This document shows, piece after piece, positions 25,611-35,271 of a stretch of DNA of 47,255 nt. The DNA comes from Neosynechococcus sphagnicola sy1 (GTDB lineage Bacteria; Cyanobacteriota; Cyanobacteriia; Neosynechococcales; Neosynechococcaceae): contig NZ_JJML01000053.1 of the NCBI RefSeq assembly GCF_000775285.1, positions 1-47,255 on the forward strand, read 5' to 3'. Both the position numbers and the translations under genes were made by a program. Every line of letters starts with the position of its first letter. Within the stretch, counting starts at the first letter, position 1. A model generated the notes under the pieces. The model worked only from the letters and a program-made list of their open reading frames with translations. It was not told the origin of the DNA and did no database searches.

Positions 25611-26075
25611 CTAACCTCCACCTAAGACAAATTTGCTCAATGCTGTGCGGGTTTTACCACTGCGCGCTGCTAGAATCGCAAGCTGTTGGGCAATCTCCTC
25701 CGTCCACTGTTCTATAGGGATAATTGTGGTTTTGAGGACAACTCCCCGCACTAGTTTCATCACTTTGGCAGTGAGAAAACCCTGCTTCTCACGCACGATC
25801 AGATAATGATAATCATCAAAGCGCACCACAATTTCTTGAACTGGCTTTTTATTGGAAAGAAACCGTCCTCTCCGGGTGATCGTGATCGATTGGGGCAAGG
25901 CTTGTTCTAGTTTTTTAGCCAAGAATTCCAGTAAATCCCCCGATTCCTGGGCATCCATTTGCAAGGCGGCTGCTAATACATCCACTGCTAAGGCTTGATC
26001 CAGCGGCTCTTCCATGAATAGCAAGGCTAGGCGAGTTGCCTTCATTAAATCACTTGCTAATGTGAATTTGCTCAA
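25611..26075 (-). CDS. Hypothetical protein, first gene of the YbjQ operon
   Basis: A 154-aa protein, family not recognised. The N-terminal half is helical (SDLMKATRLALLFMEEPLDQ, AVDVLAAALQMDAQESGDLL); the middle is a beta hairpin region (TITRRGRFLSNKKPVQEIVV, FDDYHYLIVREKQGF); a basic C-terminal helix follows (IAQQLAILAARSGKTRTALS). No membrane segment or signal is seen. It reads straight into the double-YbjQ gene with a 4-nt gap, so the products may work together. Confidence 0.65.
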   Translation of the reverse strand: MSKFTLASDLMKATRLALLFMEEPLDQALAVDVLAAALQMDAQESGDLLEFLAKKLEQALPQSITITRRGRFLSNKKPVQEIVVRFDDYHYLIVREKQGFLTAKVMKLVRGVVLKTTIIPIEQWTEEIAQQLAILAARSGKTRTALSKFVLGGG

Positions 26076-26236
26076 ACATCAAGAAAACTCAAGCCTTGCT
26101 GCGAAATGTAAAAGCGACGGGATTCACGTTAACAGTGGCAGCAGCAACGGAAAAGCAAGGATTTCAGGCTCAAAATGCATAAGTGTCCAGATGCTACCTA
26201 GGCAGTAATGATAAGTAAATCGATATCTTTGGGATA

Positions 26237-26250
26237 GTAAATCGATATAC
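26237..26250. promoter_or_regulatory. NtcA-like binding box
   Basis: GTA-N8-TAC (GTAAATCGATATAC) is a perfect match to the NtcA consensus core. It lies 298 nt upstream of the first transporter gene at 26548. The best -10-like hexamer downstream, TAAAGT at 26283-26288, is about 32 nt away, farther than the usual 22, so activation from this site is plausible but unproven. Confidence 0.5.
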
Positions 26251-26295
26251 AGTATCCAATTGATCTTTTAAGTCTGTGCCGCTAAAGTATTCTAA

Positions 26296-26345
26296 GAATA
26301 GATTTTTATCTATTCAATCTCTAGGAAGCATAGATTTTTATCTAT
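26296..26345. promoter_or_regulatory. Paired palindromes upstream of the transporter operon
   Basis: GAATAGATttttATCTATTC (26296-26315) is a perfect palindrome; a second copy, ATAGATttttATCTAT (26330-26345), lies 32 bp downstream. The repeated unit ATAGATTTTTATCTATTCAA starts at 26298 and 26330, three helical turns apart. This looks like an operator pair for a dimeric regulator. The remainder of the 26076-26547 gap shows no gene. Confidence 0.5.
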
Positions 26346-26547
26346 TCAAGAGTCAAGAACTGATCAATGCTCTGAGTCATCAAGAGTACTCAGATCTGCT
26401 TTTTGCTCGAGTTCTTAAAGATTCTAGCGATCTTGGCTGGCAATGAATAGGGTTCAGCTTGAGCCTGAAAGTTTTGTAGCAATACAAGCCAGTTTGTGCA
26501 TAACACATGTTTGATTGCAACCCGAAGTTGGGATGTAAGGAGGTTTT

Positions 26548-27897
26548 ATGTCATTTTTTTCCAATGTATCTCGTCGTCGGTTTATGACGATCGCCACTGC
26601 ATCCACGGGGGCGGTGTTATTGAAGGGTTGTTTGGGGAATCCACCCGAAACAACGACTTCCAGTCCAAGTTCAACTGTAGCCAGTCCGGTTGCAGATTTA
26701 AAGCCGGAGGTAATGCCAGAAGTTAAAGCAGCCAAGTTAGGTTACTTGCCAATTGTTGAGGCAGCTCCCTTGATTGTTGCTAAAGAGAAAGGATTGTTTG
26801 CCAAGTACGGGATGCCGGATGTTGAGATTGACAAACAGGCCAACTGGGGCGCAGCGCGAGATAATGTGAAAATTGGTTCTGCTGGTGGGGGGATTGATGG
26901 TGGACAGTGGCAGATGCCGATGCCATACCTGATCTCAGAAGGCATTATTACTGACAATACAAAAGTGCCGATGTATGTATTGGCACAGTTGAATACCCAA
27001 GGGAATGGGATTGCGATCGCCAACAAACATCGAGGCAAGGGATTATCCCTTAAAATTGCTGAACCAGCGGTATTTTTTGACAAGCTGAAGTCGGAAGGAT
27101 CGGAATTCAAAGCGGCCTACACCTTTCCTAAAGCAAACCAAGAATTTTGGATTCGCTATTGGTTAGCAGGGAATGGTGTTGATCCGGATGCAAAAGTTTC
27201 ATTGTTGACGGTTCCAACGTCGCAAACGGTTGCTGATATGAAGCGGGGAGCAATGGATGCCTTTAGCACCGGTGATCCTTGGCCCAACCGCATCGTCACA
27301 GATAAAATTGGATTTATCTCAGCCCTGACCGCAGAGATTTGGCAGAATCATCCCGAAGAATATCTGGCAATTCGGAAAGATTGGGTAGACAAGAATCCTA
27401 AGGCAACCAAAGCGATTCTCAAAGCAGTGATGGAAGCCCAACAGTGGTGTGACAACTTTGATAATCGTCAGGAATTGGCTGGAATTCTGTCTAAACGCGA
27501 ATATTTTGGTGTATCAGAGACTTTTCTAATTGAGCCGCTCATGGGCAAATACAACTTGGGTGAGCGTTCCATTGATGACAAGTCAATGGCGGTACTGTAT
27601 TGGAAGGATGGAAAGGGGAGTGTGTCCTATCCTTATCAAAGTCATGACCTATGGTTCCTCACGGAAAGTGTGCGTTGGGGATTTTTGCCGAAAGACACCT
27701 TAGCAAAGGCAAAGGATTTAATCAAACAAGTTAACCGTGAAGACATTTGGCGGGAAGCGGCAACTGAATTGGGAGTCGCAGCAACTGATATTCCTACTAG
27801 CACATCTCGCGGGGTTGAGGAATTCTTTGACGGCACTAAGTTTGACCCTGAGAATCCCCAAGCTTATTTAGATAGCTTGAAGATTAAGCGAGTTTAG
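26548..27897 (+). CDS. cmpA: Bicarbonate/nitrate ABC transporter, substrate-binding lipoprotein (CmpA/NrtA)
   Basis: A 449-aa protein. The N-terminus has twin arginines and a lipobox ([13 protein letters not shown], then LLKGC), so it is exported and lipid-anchored. The binding domain has [62 protein letters not shown] and the end [44 protein letters not shown] and STGDPWP are closer, from memory, to CmpA (bicarbonate) than to NrtA (nitrate; GAH-type and CVGEPWP). The NtcA-like box upstream argues the other way, so the ion is not settled. Three further subunits follow on the same strand with gaps of 88, 42 and 22 nt. Confidence 0.85.
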   Translation: MSFFSNVSRRRFMTIATASTGAVLLKGCLGNPPETTTSSPSSTVASPVADLKPEVMPEVKAAKLGYLPIVEAAPLIVAKEKGLFAKYGMPDVEIDKQANWGAARDNVKIGSAGGGIDGGQWQMPMPYLISEGIITDNTKVPMYVLAQLNTQGNGIAIANKHRGKGLSLKIAEPAVFFDKLKSEGSEFKAAYTFPKANQEFWIRYWLAGNGVDPDAKVSLLTVPTSQTVADMKRGAMDAFSTGDPWPNRIVTDKIGFISALTAEIWQNHPEEYLAIRKDWVDKNPKATKAILKAVMEAQQWCDNFDNRQELAGILSKREYFGVSETFLIEPLMGKYNLGERSIDDKSMAVLYWKDGKGSVSYPYQSHDLWFLTESVRWGFLPKDTLAKAKDLIKQVNREDIWREAATELGVAATDIPTSTSRGVEEFFDGTKFDPENPQAYLDSLKIKRV

Positions 27898-27985
27898 ATT
27901 TTGGTTAATTGCTTTTGGCATCCGCCATATAGGATTTAACTTGCAGTGTAAGCACAGTTCATTTCTTTAGTTTCAGGAGGTATCC

Positions 27986-28831
27986 ATGACGATTGCCCGC
28001 CAACGACCCACTAAATCCTTGTTCGATCTGCCCCTACTTGCAAAGTTCAAAATTAAGGAAAAATTCAGCGATTTGCTCCCTCCGATGACTGCGATCGCCA
28101 TTTTTCTCGTCATCTGGCAACTCTTCTCTTGGCTTCCCGATGCAACCTTGCCGGGGCCGATTAAAGTTGTGCAAGAGACGTGGATTTTGATTCTCTATCC
28201 TTTCTACGATAAAGGTGGTACTGATAAGGGCTTATTCTGGCAGGTGCTTGCTAGTTTGCAACGGGTGGCAATTGGGTATACATTTGCCGCGATCATCGGA
28301 ATCAGCCTCGGGATTCTAGTTGGACTGAACAAAACCTTATCCAAGGCCCTCGATCCGATTTTTCAACTCTTACGAACGGTGCCGCCCTTAGCCTGGGTTC
28401 CCATCGCCCTCGCCGCCTTACAGCAAAATCGACCTGCGGCGTTGTTTGTGATCTTCATTACGGCGGTGTGGCCGATTTTAATCAATACAGCCGTCGGGGT
28501 GCGACAAATTCCCCAGGACTACACCAATGTGGCTCGTGTGTTGAAGCTATCGCAAAGAAAGTATTTCTTCAAAGTTCTGTTTCCGGCTGCATTGCCCTAC
28601 ATCTTTACCGGATTGCGAATTTCAATCGGTCTGGCATGGTTAGCCATTATTGCCGCTGAGATTGTAATGTCTGGAATCGTTGGCATTGGTTCCTTCATCT
28701 GGAATGCCTACCAAAACAGTCAAGTGAGTGAAATTATTTTGGCATTGGTTTACATCGGCGTTGTGGGACTATTGCTTGATAAGTTGCTGGCTTGGGTACA
28801 AACAGTGATTTTGCCAGAAGAACAACGGTAA
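27986..28831 (+). CDS. cmpB: Bicarbonate/nitrate ABC transporter permease (CmpB/NrtB)
   Basis: A 281-aa permease of the NrtB/CmpB/SsuC type with about six helices, for example MTAIAIFLVIWQLFSWLPDA, YTFAAIIGISLGILVGLNKT and LGLAWLAIIAAEIVM-type sequence. The cytoplasmic EAA loop, VARVLKLSQRKYFFKVLFPA then ALPYIFTGLRIS, contacts the ATPases. AGGAGG lies before ATG 27986. It forms the membrane channel with the ATPases encoded by the two genes downstream. Confidence 0.9.
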   Translation: MTIARQRPTKSLFDLPLLAKFKIKEKFSDLLPPMTAIAIFLVIWQLFSWLPDATLPGPIKVVQETWILILYPFYDKGGTDKGLFWQVLASLQRVAIGYTFAAIIGISLGILVGLNKTLSKALDPIFQLLRTVPPLAWVPIALAALQQNRPAALFVIFITAVWPILINTAVGVRQIPQDYTNVARVLKLSQRKYFFKVLFPAALPYIFTGLRISIGLAWLAIIAAEIVMSGIVGIGSFIWNAYQNSQVSEIILALVYIGVVGLLLDKLLAWVQTVILPEEQR

Positions 28832-28873
28832 CTCCTGACTCCTATCCCCCCATTCCCTACTTTCCTTCTTCCT

Positions 28874-30874
28874 ATGACAACCTTTGTTTCTGTTGAAAAT
28901 ATTGAGAAAACCTTTCCCTTAGCCAACGGCGATCGCTATGTGGCATTGAAAGGCATTGATCTAGAAATCCGCAAGGGCGAATTTGTCTCACTCATTGGTC
29001 ACTCTGGGTGTGGTAAATCAACGCTTTTGAACATGATTGCGGGTTTGGACTTACCCACGGAAGGCGTTGTACTGCTAGATGGTGAGACAATTCGCCGACC
29101 AGGACCAGACAAGATGGTTGTCTTCCAAAACTACTCATTATTGCCTTGGCTAACGGTGCGAGAAAATATTGCCCTAGCCGTGGATGAGGTCTTGTCCCAT
29201 CTATCTGCCCCAGAACGACGCAATATGATTGAACACCATATTGATTTAGTGGGTTTGCGTCATGCCGCCGATAAACCTCCGGCTCAGTTGTCAGGGGGGA
29301 TGAAACAGCGCGTGGCGATCGCCCGTGCCCTGGCCATCCGCCCCAAACTGCTATTGCTCGATGAACCCTTTGGAGCCTTGGATGCCCTTACTCGGGGTAA
29401 TTTGCAGGAACAGCTGATGCAAATTTGTGAGGAAAGTCAGGTGACGGCGGTGATGGTCACCCATGACGTTGATGAAGCCATCATGTTAAGCGATCGCGTC
29501 GTCATGCTCACCAATGGGCCGGAATCCAAAATTGGCCAAATCATGGCAGTCGAGATTCCCCGGCCTCGCAAACGCTTAGAAGTGGTAAATCACCCCAGTT
29601 ACTACTCAATGCGGAGTGAAATCATCTATTTTCTCAATCAACAAAAGCGGATAAAACAACTGCGATCGCGCAAAAAAGCAGCCGTTGCCCGTCACGGTTT
29701 AGAAAAAATCAACTTAGAAATTGGCTTTGTTCCCCTCACTGCCTGCGCCCCCCTAGCTGTCGCCCAAGAAAAAGGTTTTTTCTCCCATCATGGCTTGGAT
29801 GAAGTTCACCTTGTGCGGGAATCTAGCTGGCGCGGGATTCAAGATGGGATTGCCGGGAATTATTTGGATGCTGCCCAAATGCCCTCCGGAATGCCGATCT
29901 GGTTATCTTTGGGGGGTATGGAGGGACGCTCATTACCCACTGTCAGTGCCTTGACCCTCACCCGTAATGGCAATGCCATTACCCTTGACAAAGGCTTCTA
30001 TGACCAGGGGATTCATACCCTACAAGATCTGAAGCAAATGTTGTTGGCAACCCCAAATAAACAGCATGTGTTTGGGGTGGTGCATCCTGCATCAATGCAT
30101 AATTTGTTGCTGCGCTATTGGCTAGCAGGGGGTGGTATTGATCCCGATCATGATGTCCACCTCAATACCATTCCGCCAGCACAGATGATTGCTAACTTGC
30201 AAGCTGGAAACATTGATGGATTTTGTGTGGGGGAACCCTGGAATGTGCGAGCAGCGGTCGAGGGCATCGGCTATACAATCGCAACGGATCTAGAGGTTTG
30301 GGATGGACATCCAGGAAAAGTTTTAGGGGTACGAGAGGAATGGGCTTTGGCCTATCCCAATACTCATATTGCACTGGTGAAGGCACTCCTAGAAGCCTGT
30401 CGTTACTGTACTGATGAGGCCAACCACGAAGAAATCCGTGAAATTCTGGCTCGCCGCGAATACCTGGGAACTGACCTGCAATACATTTATTTGGGTGATC
30501 CCAATCCCCAGATGTGCAGTATTCATCCCTCCCCCAAGGAGTATGCCCACCATCAATTCTATGGTCAGGGTGTCAATCGTCCGAGCCGCACTGAACATCT
30601 ATGGATGATGACGCAAATGGCACGGTGGGGAGATATTCCCTTCCCTCGCAATTGGGTAGAAATTCTCGAGCGAGTTTGTCGTGTAAGTGCCTTTAGTACT
30701 GCCGCACGGGAATTGGGACTAACGGACATTACCTATAGTCGGGGGGCAGTACAACTGTTTGATGGCACGACCTTTAATGCCGATGACCCCATCGCCTATC
30801 TCAACAGTTTGGAAATCAAGCATGACATTTATATGGCGGACGTGCCATTAACCCATGCTTTGACAATTGCCTAA
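28874..30874 (+). CDS. cmpC: ABC transporter ATPase fused to a regulatory binding domain (CmpC/NrtC)
   Basis: A 666-aa two-part protein. Residues 1-260 are an ABC ATPase: Walker A GHSGCGKST, Q-loop VVFQNYSLLPW, signature LSGGMKQR, Walker B LLLLDEPFGALD, switch histidine VTHDVDE. Residues from about 275 on repeat the substrate-binding fold: INLEIGFVPLTACAPLAVAQ, NLLLRYWLAGGGIDPD, FCVGEPWN and QLFDGTTFNADDPIAYLNS. This fusion is diagnostic for NrtC/CmpC; in NrtC the C-terminal domain inhibits transport when ammonium is supplied. Its CVGEPW motif is the NrtA-like variant. Confidence 0.92.
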   Translation: MTTFVSVENIEKTFPLANGDRYVALKGIDLEIRKGEFVSLIGHSGCGKSTLLNMIAGLDLPTEGVVLLDGETIRRPGPDKMVVFQNYSLLPWLTVRENIALAVDEVLSHLSAPERRNMIEHHIDLVGLRHAADKPPAQLSGGMKQRVAIARALAIRPKLLLLDEPFGALDALTRGNLQEQLMQICEESQVTAVMVTHDVDEAIMLSDRVVMLTNGPESKIGQIMAVEIPRPRKRLEVVNHPSYYSMRSEIIYFLNQQKRIKQLRSRKKAAVARHGLEKINLEIGFVPLTACAPLAVAQEKGFFSHHGLDEVHLVRESSWRGIQDGIAGNYLDAAQMPSGMPIWLSLGGMEGRSLPTVSALTLTRNGNAITLDKGFYDQGIHTLQDLKQMLLATPNKQHVFGVVHPASMHNLLLRYWLAGGGIDPDHDVHLNTIPPAQMIANLQAGNIDGFCVGEPWNVRAAVEGIGYTIATDLEVWDGHPGKVLGVREEWALAYPNTHIALVKALLEACRYCTDEANHEEIREILARREYLGTDLQYIYLGDPNPQMCSIHPSPKEYAHHQFYGQGVNRPSRTEHLWMMTQMARWGDIPFPRNWVEILERVCRVSAFSTAARELGLTDITYSRGAVQLFDGTTFNADDPIAYLNSLEIKHDIYMADVPLTHALTIA

Positions 30875-30896
30875 CCTTCTTGGATGATTTCTAACG

Positions 30897-31736
30897 ATGC
30901 AAACTCTAACCACACAATCCTCTATAAGCTCCCTGATGGGCAACCCGGAACCGTTTCTGAACATTGAAAATGTTTCGAAAATCTATCCCACTCCCAAGGG
31001 CGACTATGTTGTACTGGAGCAGGTGAATTTAGACGTTCGACAAGGTGAATTTGTTTGTGTAATTGGTCATTCGGGGTGTGGCAAATCAACCTTGTTAAAC
31101 ATGGTGGCAGGCTTCTCGGAACCAACGGCTGGACTGGTGACCTTACAGGGTAAACGAATTACTGAACCCGGCCCCGATCGCATGATGGTTTTCCAGGGAT
31201 ATGCGCTATTGCCCTGGCTCACCGCCTACGAAAATATTTATCTGGCGGTAGATTCTGTCTATCCCAGCAAACGGGAAGCCGAGAAGAAGCAAATTGTGCG
31301 GGAACATCTGGCGATGGTGGGTCTAACCGAAGCCGCCCACAAGCGTCCCGGTCAGCTTTCGGGGGGGATGCGTCAACGAGTCTCGATCGCTCGGGCTTTG
31401 TCCATTCGTCCAGAAGTCCTGATTCTCGATGAACCCTTTGGTGCCCTGGATGCGATTACCAAAGAGGAATTGCAGGTGGAATTGCTGAAAATCTGGAATG
31501 ATCATCGTTGTACGGTGTTGATGATTACCCACGACATTGATGAAGCCCTGTTCCTGGCAGATCGTCTGGTGATGATGACCAATGGCCCTGCCGCCAAGAT
31601 TGGCGAAATCCTAGAGATTCCATTTCCCAGACCCCGCGATCGCGATCGGATTATGGAAGATCCGGAGTTCTATAAAATGCGAAACTATATTCTGGACTAT
31701 CTCTATAACCGCTTTGCGCATGATGATGTCGAATAA
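30897..31736 (+). CDS. cmpD: ABC transporter ATPase (CmpD/NrtD)
   Basis: A 279-aa ABC ATPase: Walker A GHSGCGKST, Q-loop MVFQGYALLPW, signature LSGGMRQR, Walker B LILDEPFGALD, His in ITHDIDE. It lacks the C-terminal binding domain of the preceding gene, as expected for the D subunit, and pairs with the ATPase half of CmpC. The spacing of 22 nt to cmpC and 18 nt to the next gene suggests one transcript. Confidence 0.92.
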   Translation: MQTLTTQSSISSLMGNPEPFLNIENVSKIYPTPKGDYVVLEQVNLDVRQGEFVCVIGHSGCGKSTLLNMVAGFSEPTAGLVTLQGKRITEPGPDRMMVFQGYALLPWLTAYENIYLAVDSVYPSKREAEKKQIVREHLAMVGLTEAAHKRPGQLSGGMRQRVSIARALSIRPEVLILDEPFGALDAITKEELQVELLKIWNDHRCTVLMITHDIDEALFLADRLVMMTNGPAAKIGEILEIPFPRPRDRDRIMEDPEFYKMRNYILDYLYNRFAHDDVE

Positions 31737-31754
31737 CCCTGCGATCGCTCCCCC

Positions 31755-32237
31755 ATGGTGTGGTTAAAACATCTCCTGGCAGCTGTCATTGAGGTTAGTA
31801 TCAATGATGAGCAGTTTATTAAGCTGCTGAAAAAGGCCGAAGGGATTGCTTCTCGCATTCTTGCGTTGGGAATGCTGGTGGTCATTCTTTCGGCTACCTT
31901 TGATCTGGGATGGATTCTGGTGCAGCAACTATCAACACCGCCCTTAGGAAGAATCTCGGGGCGACTGGTGGAAATTTTTGGGCTGTTTTTGAACGTGTTG
32001 ATTGCCTTAGAAATTTTAGAGAACATTACGGCCTATCTGAAAACGGATGTTTCTTCCCAAATCGTGGAAATGGTGATTGTGACATCCCTGATTGCCGTAG
32101 CCCGAAAAATCATCATTCTGGATATTGATCAACCCGATACGGTTGGCAAGCTGGTGGGACTGGCCGTAGCGATTTTTGCCATCTCCATCAGCTACTGGAT
32201 TGTGCGAGTGATGAATCTCCGACAACGACGTCCCTGA
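31755..32237 (+). CDS. PsiE-family membrane protein
   Basis: A 160-aa protein with four hydrophobic helices: AEGIASRILALGMLVVILSA, LVEIFGLFLNVLIALEILEN, EMVIVTSLIAVARKIIILDI and LVGLAVAIFAISISYWIVRV. The middle ('lf..fl..li.lE..e' and 'v.tsliai.Rkiii.d') is the signature of the PsiE (phosphate-starvation-inducible) family, function unknown. It starts 18 nt after cmpD and probably belongs to the same transcript. Confidence 0.8.
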   Translation: MVWLKHLLAAVIEVSINDEQFIKLLKKAEGIASRILALGMLVVILSATFDLGWILVQQLSTPPLGRISGRLVEIFGLFLNVLIALEILENITAYLKTDVSSQIVEMVIVTSLIAVARKIIILDIDQPDTVGKLVGLAVAIFAISISYWIVRVMNLRQRRP

Positions 32238-32348
32238 GAACTCCTAGGGGAAGATGCCTAGACTGACAGAACTCTTCTTTCAAGCATTTTTGTCCTTGAC
32301 GCTGTTGATTCGCATTAAAATCACTACAGATGATTCTTCAAGGGAGCT

Positions 32349-35260
32349 ATGGTTGCTAAACTTCCCGAACAACGGATGCATACGGTTCGATGGATTCTAA
32401 CCAGTGGATGGCTACTGCTGATTTTTTCACTTTTTTTGATCCGATTTCTCCCTGGTTTACTGATCCTAATAACCACCTGAGTCCGCTGAGCATTGATCCA
32501 TCTCGATGCATCCAAGTGCAAGGTGTTTGTCTAGTGGAGCAACCCTATGCCCTGGGTACGACGATCTTTTGGGGGATCGCCGTACCCAGCTCAAGTTTTT
32601 ATCCTCCTGATCTTTGGACATGAGTTGTGGCGACGCATTTGCCCCTTATCGTTTTTTGTCCCAAATTCCCAGAGCCTTGGGTTGGCAACGACAGTTCCAA
32701 CGAGTGCATCCACAAACCGGAAAAGTTCGATATGAGCTGGCGAAGGTGAAGCCAGGTTCTTGGTTAGGGCGTCATTATTTGTATTTGCAATTTGGGTTAC
32801 TCTACCTTGGTTTGTGTGCCCGAATTTTGGTGATCAACTCCAACCGATTGGCCTTGGGGCTATGGTTTACGGTGACGATTTTGGCTGCGATCGCCGTGGG
32901 TTTTCTCTATGGTGGCAAATCCTGGTGTCACTATTTCTGCCCTATGGCTCCCGTCCAAACAATTTTTGCTGAGCCCAATGCCTTATTCGCCACTCAAGCC
33001 CATGTCGGCGACCAAAGCATTACTCAATCCATGTGCCGAAGGGTGACGGATGATGGCAAAGAACAAAGTGCCTGTGTGGCTTGCCAGAAAACCTGCATCG
33101 ATATTGATTCTGAACGCTCCTACTGGGATCAAATTCAACAACCACAACAGCCGTTTATCTACTATGCCTATGTCGGGTTAGCTGTTGGCTACTTTTGTTA
33201 CTACTATCTCTATGCCGGGAATTGGGATTATTACTTTTCAGGAATCTGGACCCATCAAGAAAATCAGCTTGATACTTTATTTCATCCTGGCCTGTACCTA
33301 TTCAATACCCCGATCCCAATTCCTAAGCTAGTTGCAGTGCCGCTCACCTTGGCCTTATTTAGTGTCGGATTTTACGGTTTAGGGCGATTTCTAGAGACTC
33401 AATATTTCACCTATATCCAAGACAGGAAGCAAGTCCTGAGTCCAGAATTGGTGCGGCATCGGATGTTTACCCTTTGTACCTTTAGTATTTTTAATTTCTT
33501 CTTTATCTTTGGTGGTAGACCCCTGATTTTGCTCTTGCCCCTCAGTCTACAATTCTTTTATGAAGGGATTCTAGTTGGGCTCAGTACACTTTGGCTTTAC
33601 AAGACTTGGCAGCGATGCCCTGAACGTTACCTGCGTGAGAGCCTTGCCAGTCGCTTACAGCGGCAACTCAGTCGATTGCAATTGAATGTTGCTCAATTCT
33701 TAGAGGGGCGATCGCTCACAGACCTAACCACGGATGAAGTGTATGTGCTGGCGAAGGTGCTGCCGGGTTTCACCAAAAATAAGCGGTGTCAGGCCTACAA
33801 GGGAGTCTTGAAAGAGTCCTTGGAAGAAGGTTATATTAACACCTCCAGTAGCTTGGAAATGTTGCAACAGATTCGTAGTGAGCTTGATATTAGTAATGAA
33901 GATCATCGGTTAATTTTGGAAGAGCTGGGAGTAGAAGATCCAGAGCTGCTTGATCCAAATCGACAGCGATCGCTGGAAAATTTGGTGCGGCTGACTGGGT
34001 ATCGCAAAGCCCTCGAGCGGGTGCTGTCCCTCCAACAGCGTTCAGCTCCGCAAATCGATGTTAAGGCCATGGGCAAAAGAACGATTCAAAACTTGCTGTC
34101 TCAAGAGCCAGAATCAATTCAACGCTTAGGCCGAGAATATTCCGTCACCCTGCGAGAAGAAGAGGAGATTCTTGGGAATTTTGATCCAGAAACGATGATT
34201 CTTCGACGGGCAGATTTATTGCTCCATCGCCTCGCTGATTTAATTCGATGCTACCAAGGGTTGAACCAGCCTTTATTGCACCAATGGGATGCTCCTTTAA
34301 CCCTTTTGCGCGCTACGGTGAGGCTGAAAAAGCGGCTCTTGGTGACGGGATTGCTAGAAATTTTGGAGCATCTCGCCCCCCCCTCCTCATCGGCAGGGAG
34401 CACCGCAACTTCTGGTGGATTCGAGATTGCACTTACCCTTGCTAAGCTTTCACCCACGATCCTCCAGGATTTACTGGCGGAAAGCTCCTTACTTTCGGAT
34501 CCTTCTCTCCGCTGGCAACTGCGTCTGAGTCCGGAGATTTTGGCTCTGTTAACCCACCCCAGTGAGCAGGTAACAACCTGTTCTTTGGAGTTATCCCTCG
34601 GCGAGATTACCACCCATTTAGTAGCCCTGGTTTTTGAACCAAATCCTCTGATCCAGTCAGTCAGCCTGTTTATGGTGTATCAACTCGATGCCCAGCGAGG
34701 TCGGGAGCAGGCCAGAAATTTGGTGGATTTTCACTATCAACTATCCCCGCTAGTGCAGGAGGTGGCGACCACCATTCTGGAACCAGCAACAACCTCAGCC
34801 CTGGAACTGGTGTCTTTTAAAATCCTTAGAAAAGTTAGTGTTCTTGTACAATAGCGACTTCTTTCGTGGCGTTCAGGGTGAAACCCTCATCCAATTGGCC
34901 GATCGCGCCGTCGTTAAGACCTACATTGCTCATGGATTAATCACGGAGCAGGGAGATACCTGTCGTGAGTTGTTATTGCTGATGGAGGGCAGTGCCCAAA
35001 TTCAACGGTCTCTGCCAAATCATCCGATGATCACGCAAGACCTTTTGCCCGGTCGGGTGTTGGATGAATTAGAAGTACTGGCCCATACTCAACAGTCCAG
35101 TACCATCGTAGCAACGGCAACACCGACGCGATTGTTGGCAATTCCAGTTGATACGTTTGATGATCTGCTAGAACGAGATTGTGATTTTGCTAGGCGTGTC
35201 TTAGCGATGGAAAGCACCCATTTACAACAGCTGATTCAGCAACATCAGGTCGATGGCTAA
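32349..35260 (+). CDS. Membrane Fe-S protein fused to helical region and cyclic-nucleotide-binding domain, four frameshifts
   Basis: Joined across four frame changes this is one protein of about 970 aa. The start is ATG 32349 (AGGGAG five nt upstream). Parts in order: VRWILTSGWLLLIFSLF; FDPISPWFTDPNNHLSPLSI; ILLIFGHELWRRICPLSF; FLSQIPRALGWQRQF. The shifts are at homopolymers T7 (32431-32437), T5 (32596-32600), T6 (32652-32657) and A4 (34830-34833). The membrane half has CHYFCPMAPVQ and SACVACQKTC, a ferredoxin-like cysteine set of the NapH/polyferredoxin kind. Residues of about 380-800 look helical. The last 140 residues (NSDFFRGVQGETLIQLADRA, then LLLLMEGSAQIQRSL) form a cNMP-binding (CAP-type) domain. 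A redox protein gated by a small ligand is inferred; the substrate is unknown. Confidence 0.75.
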
Positions 35261-35271
35261 TTCAGTGATGG

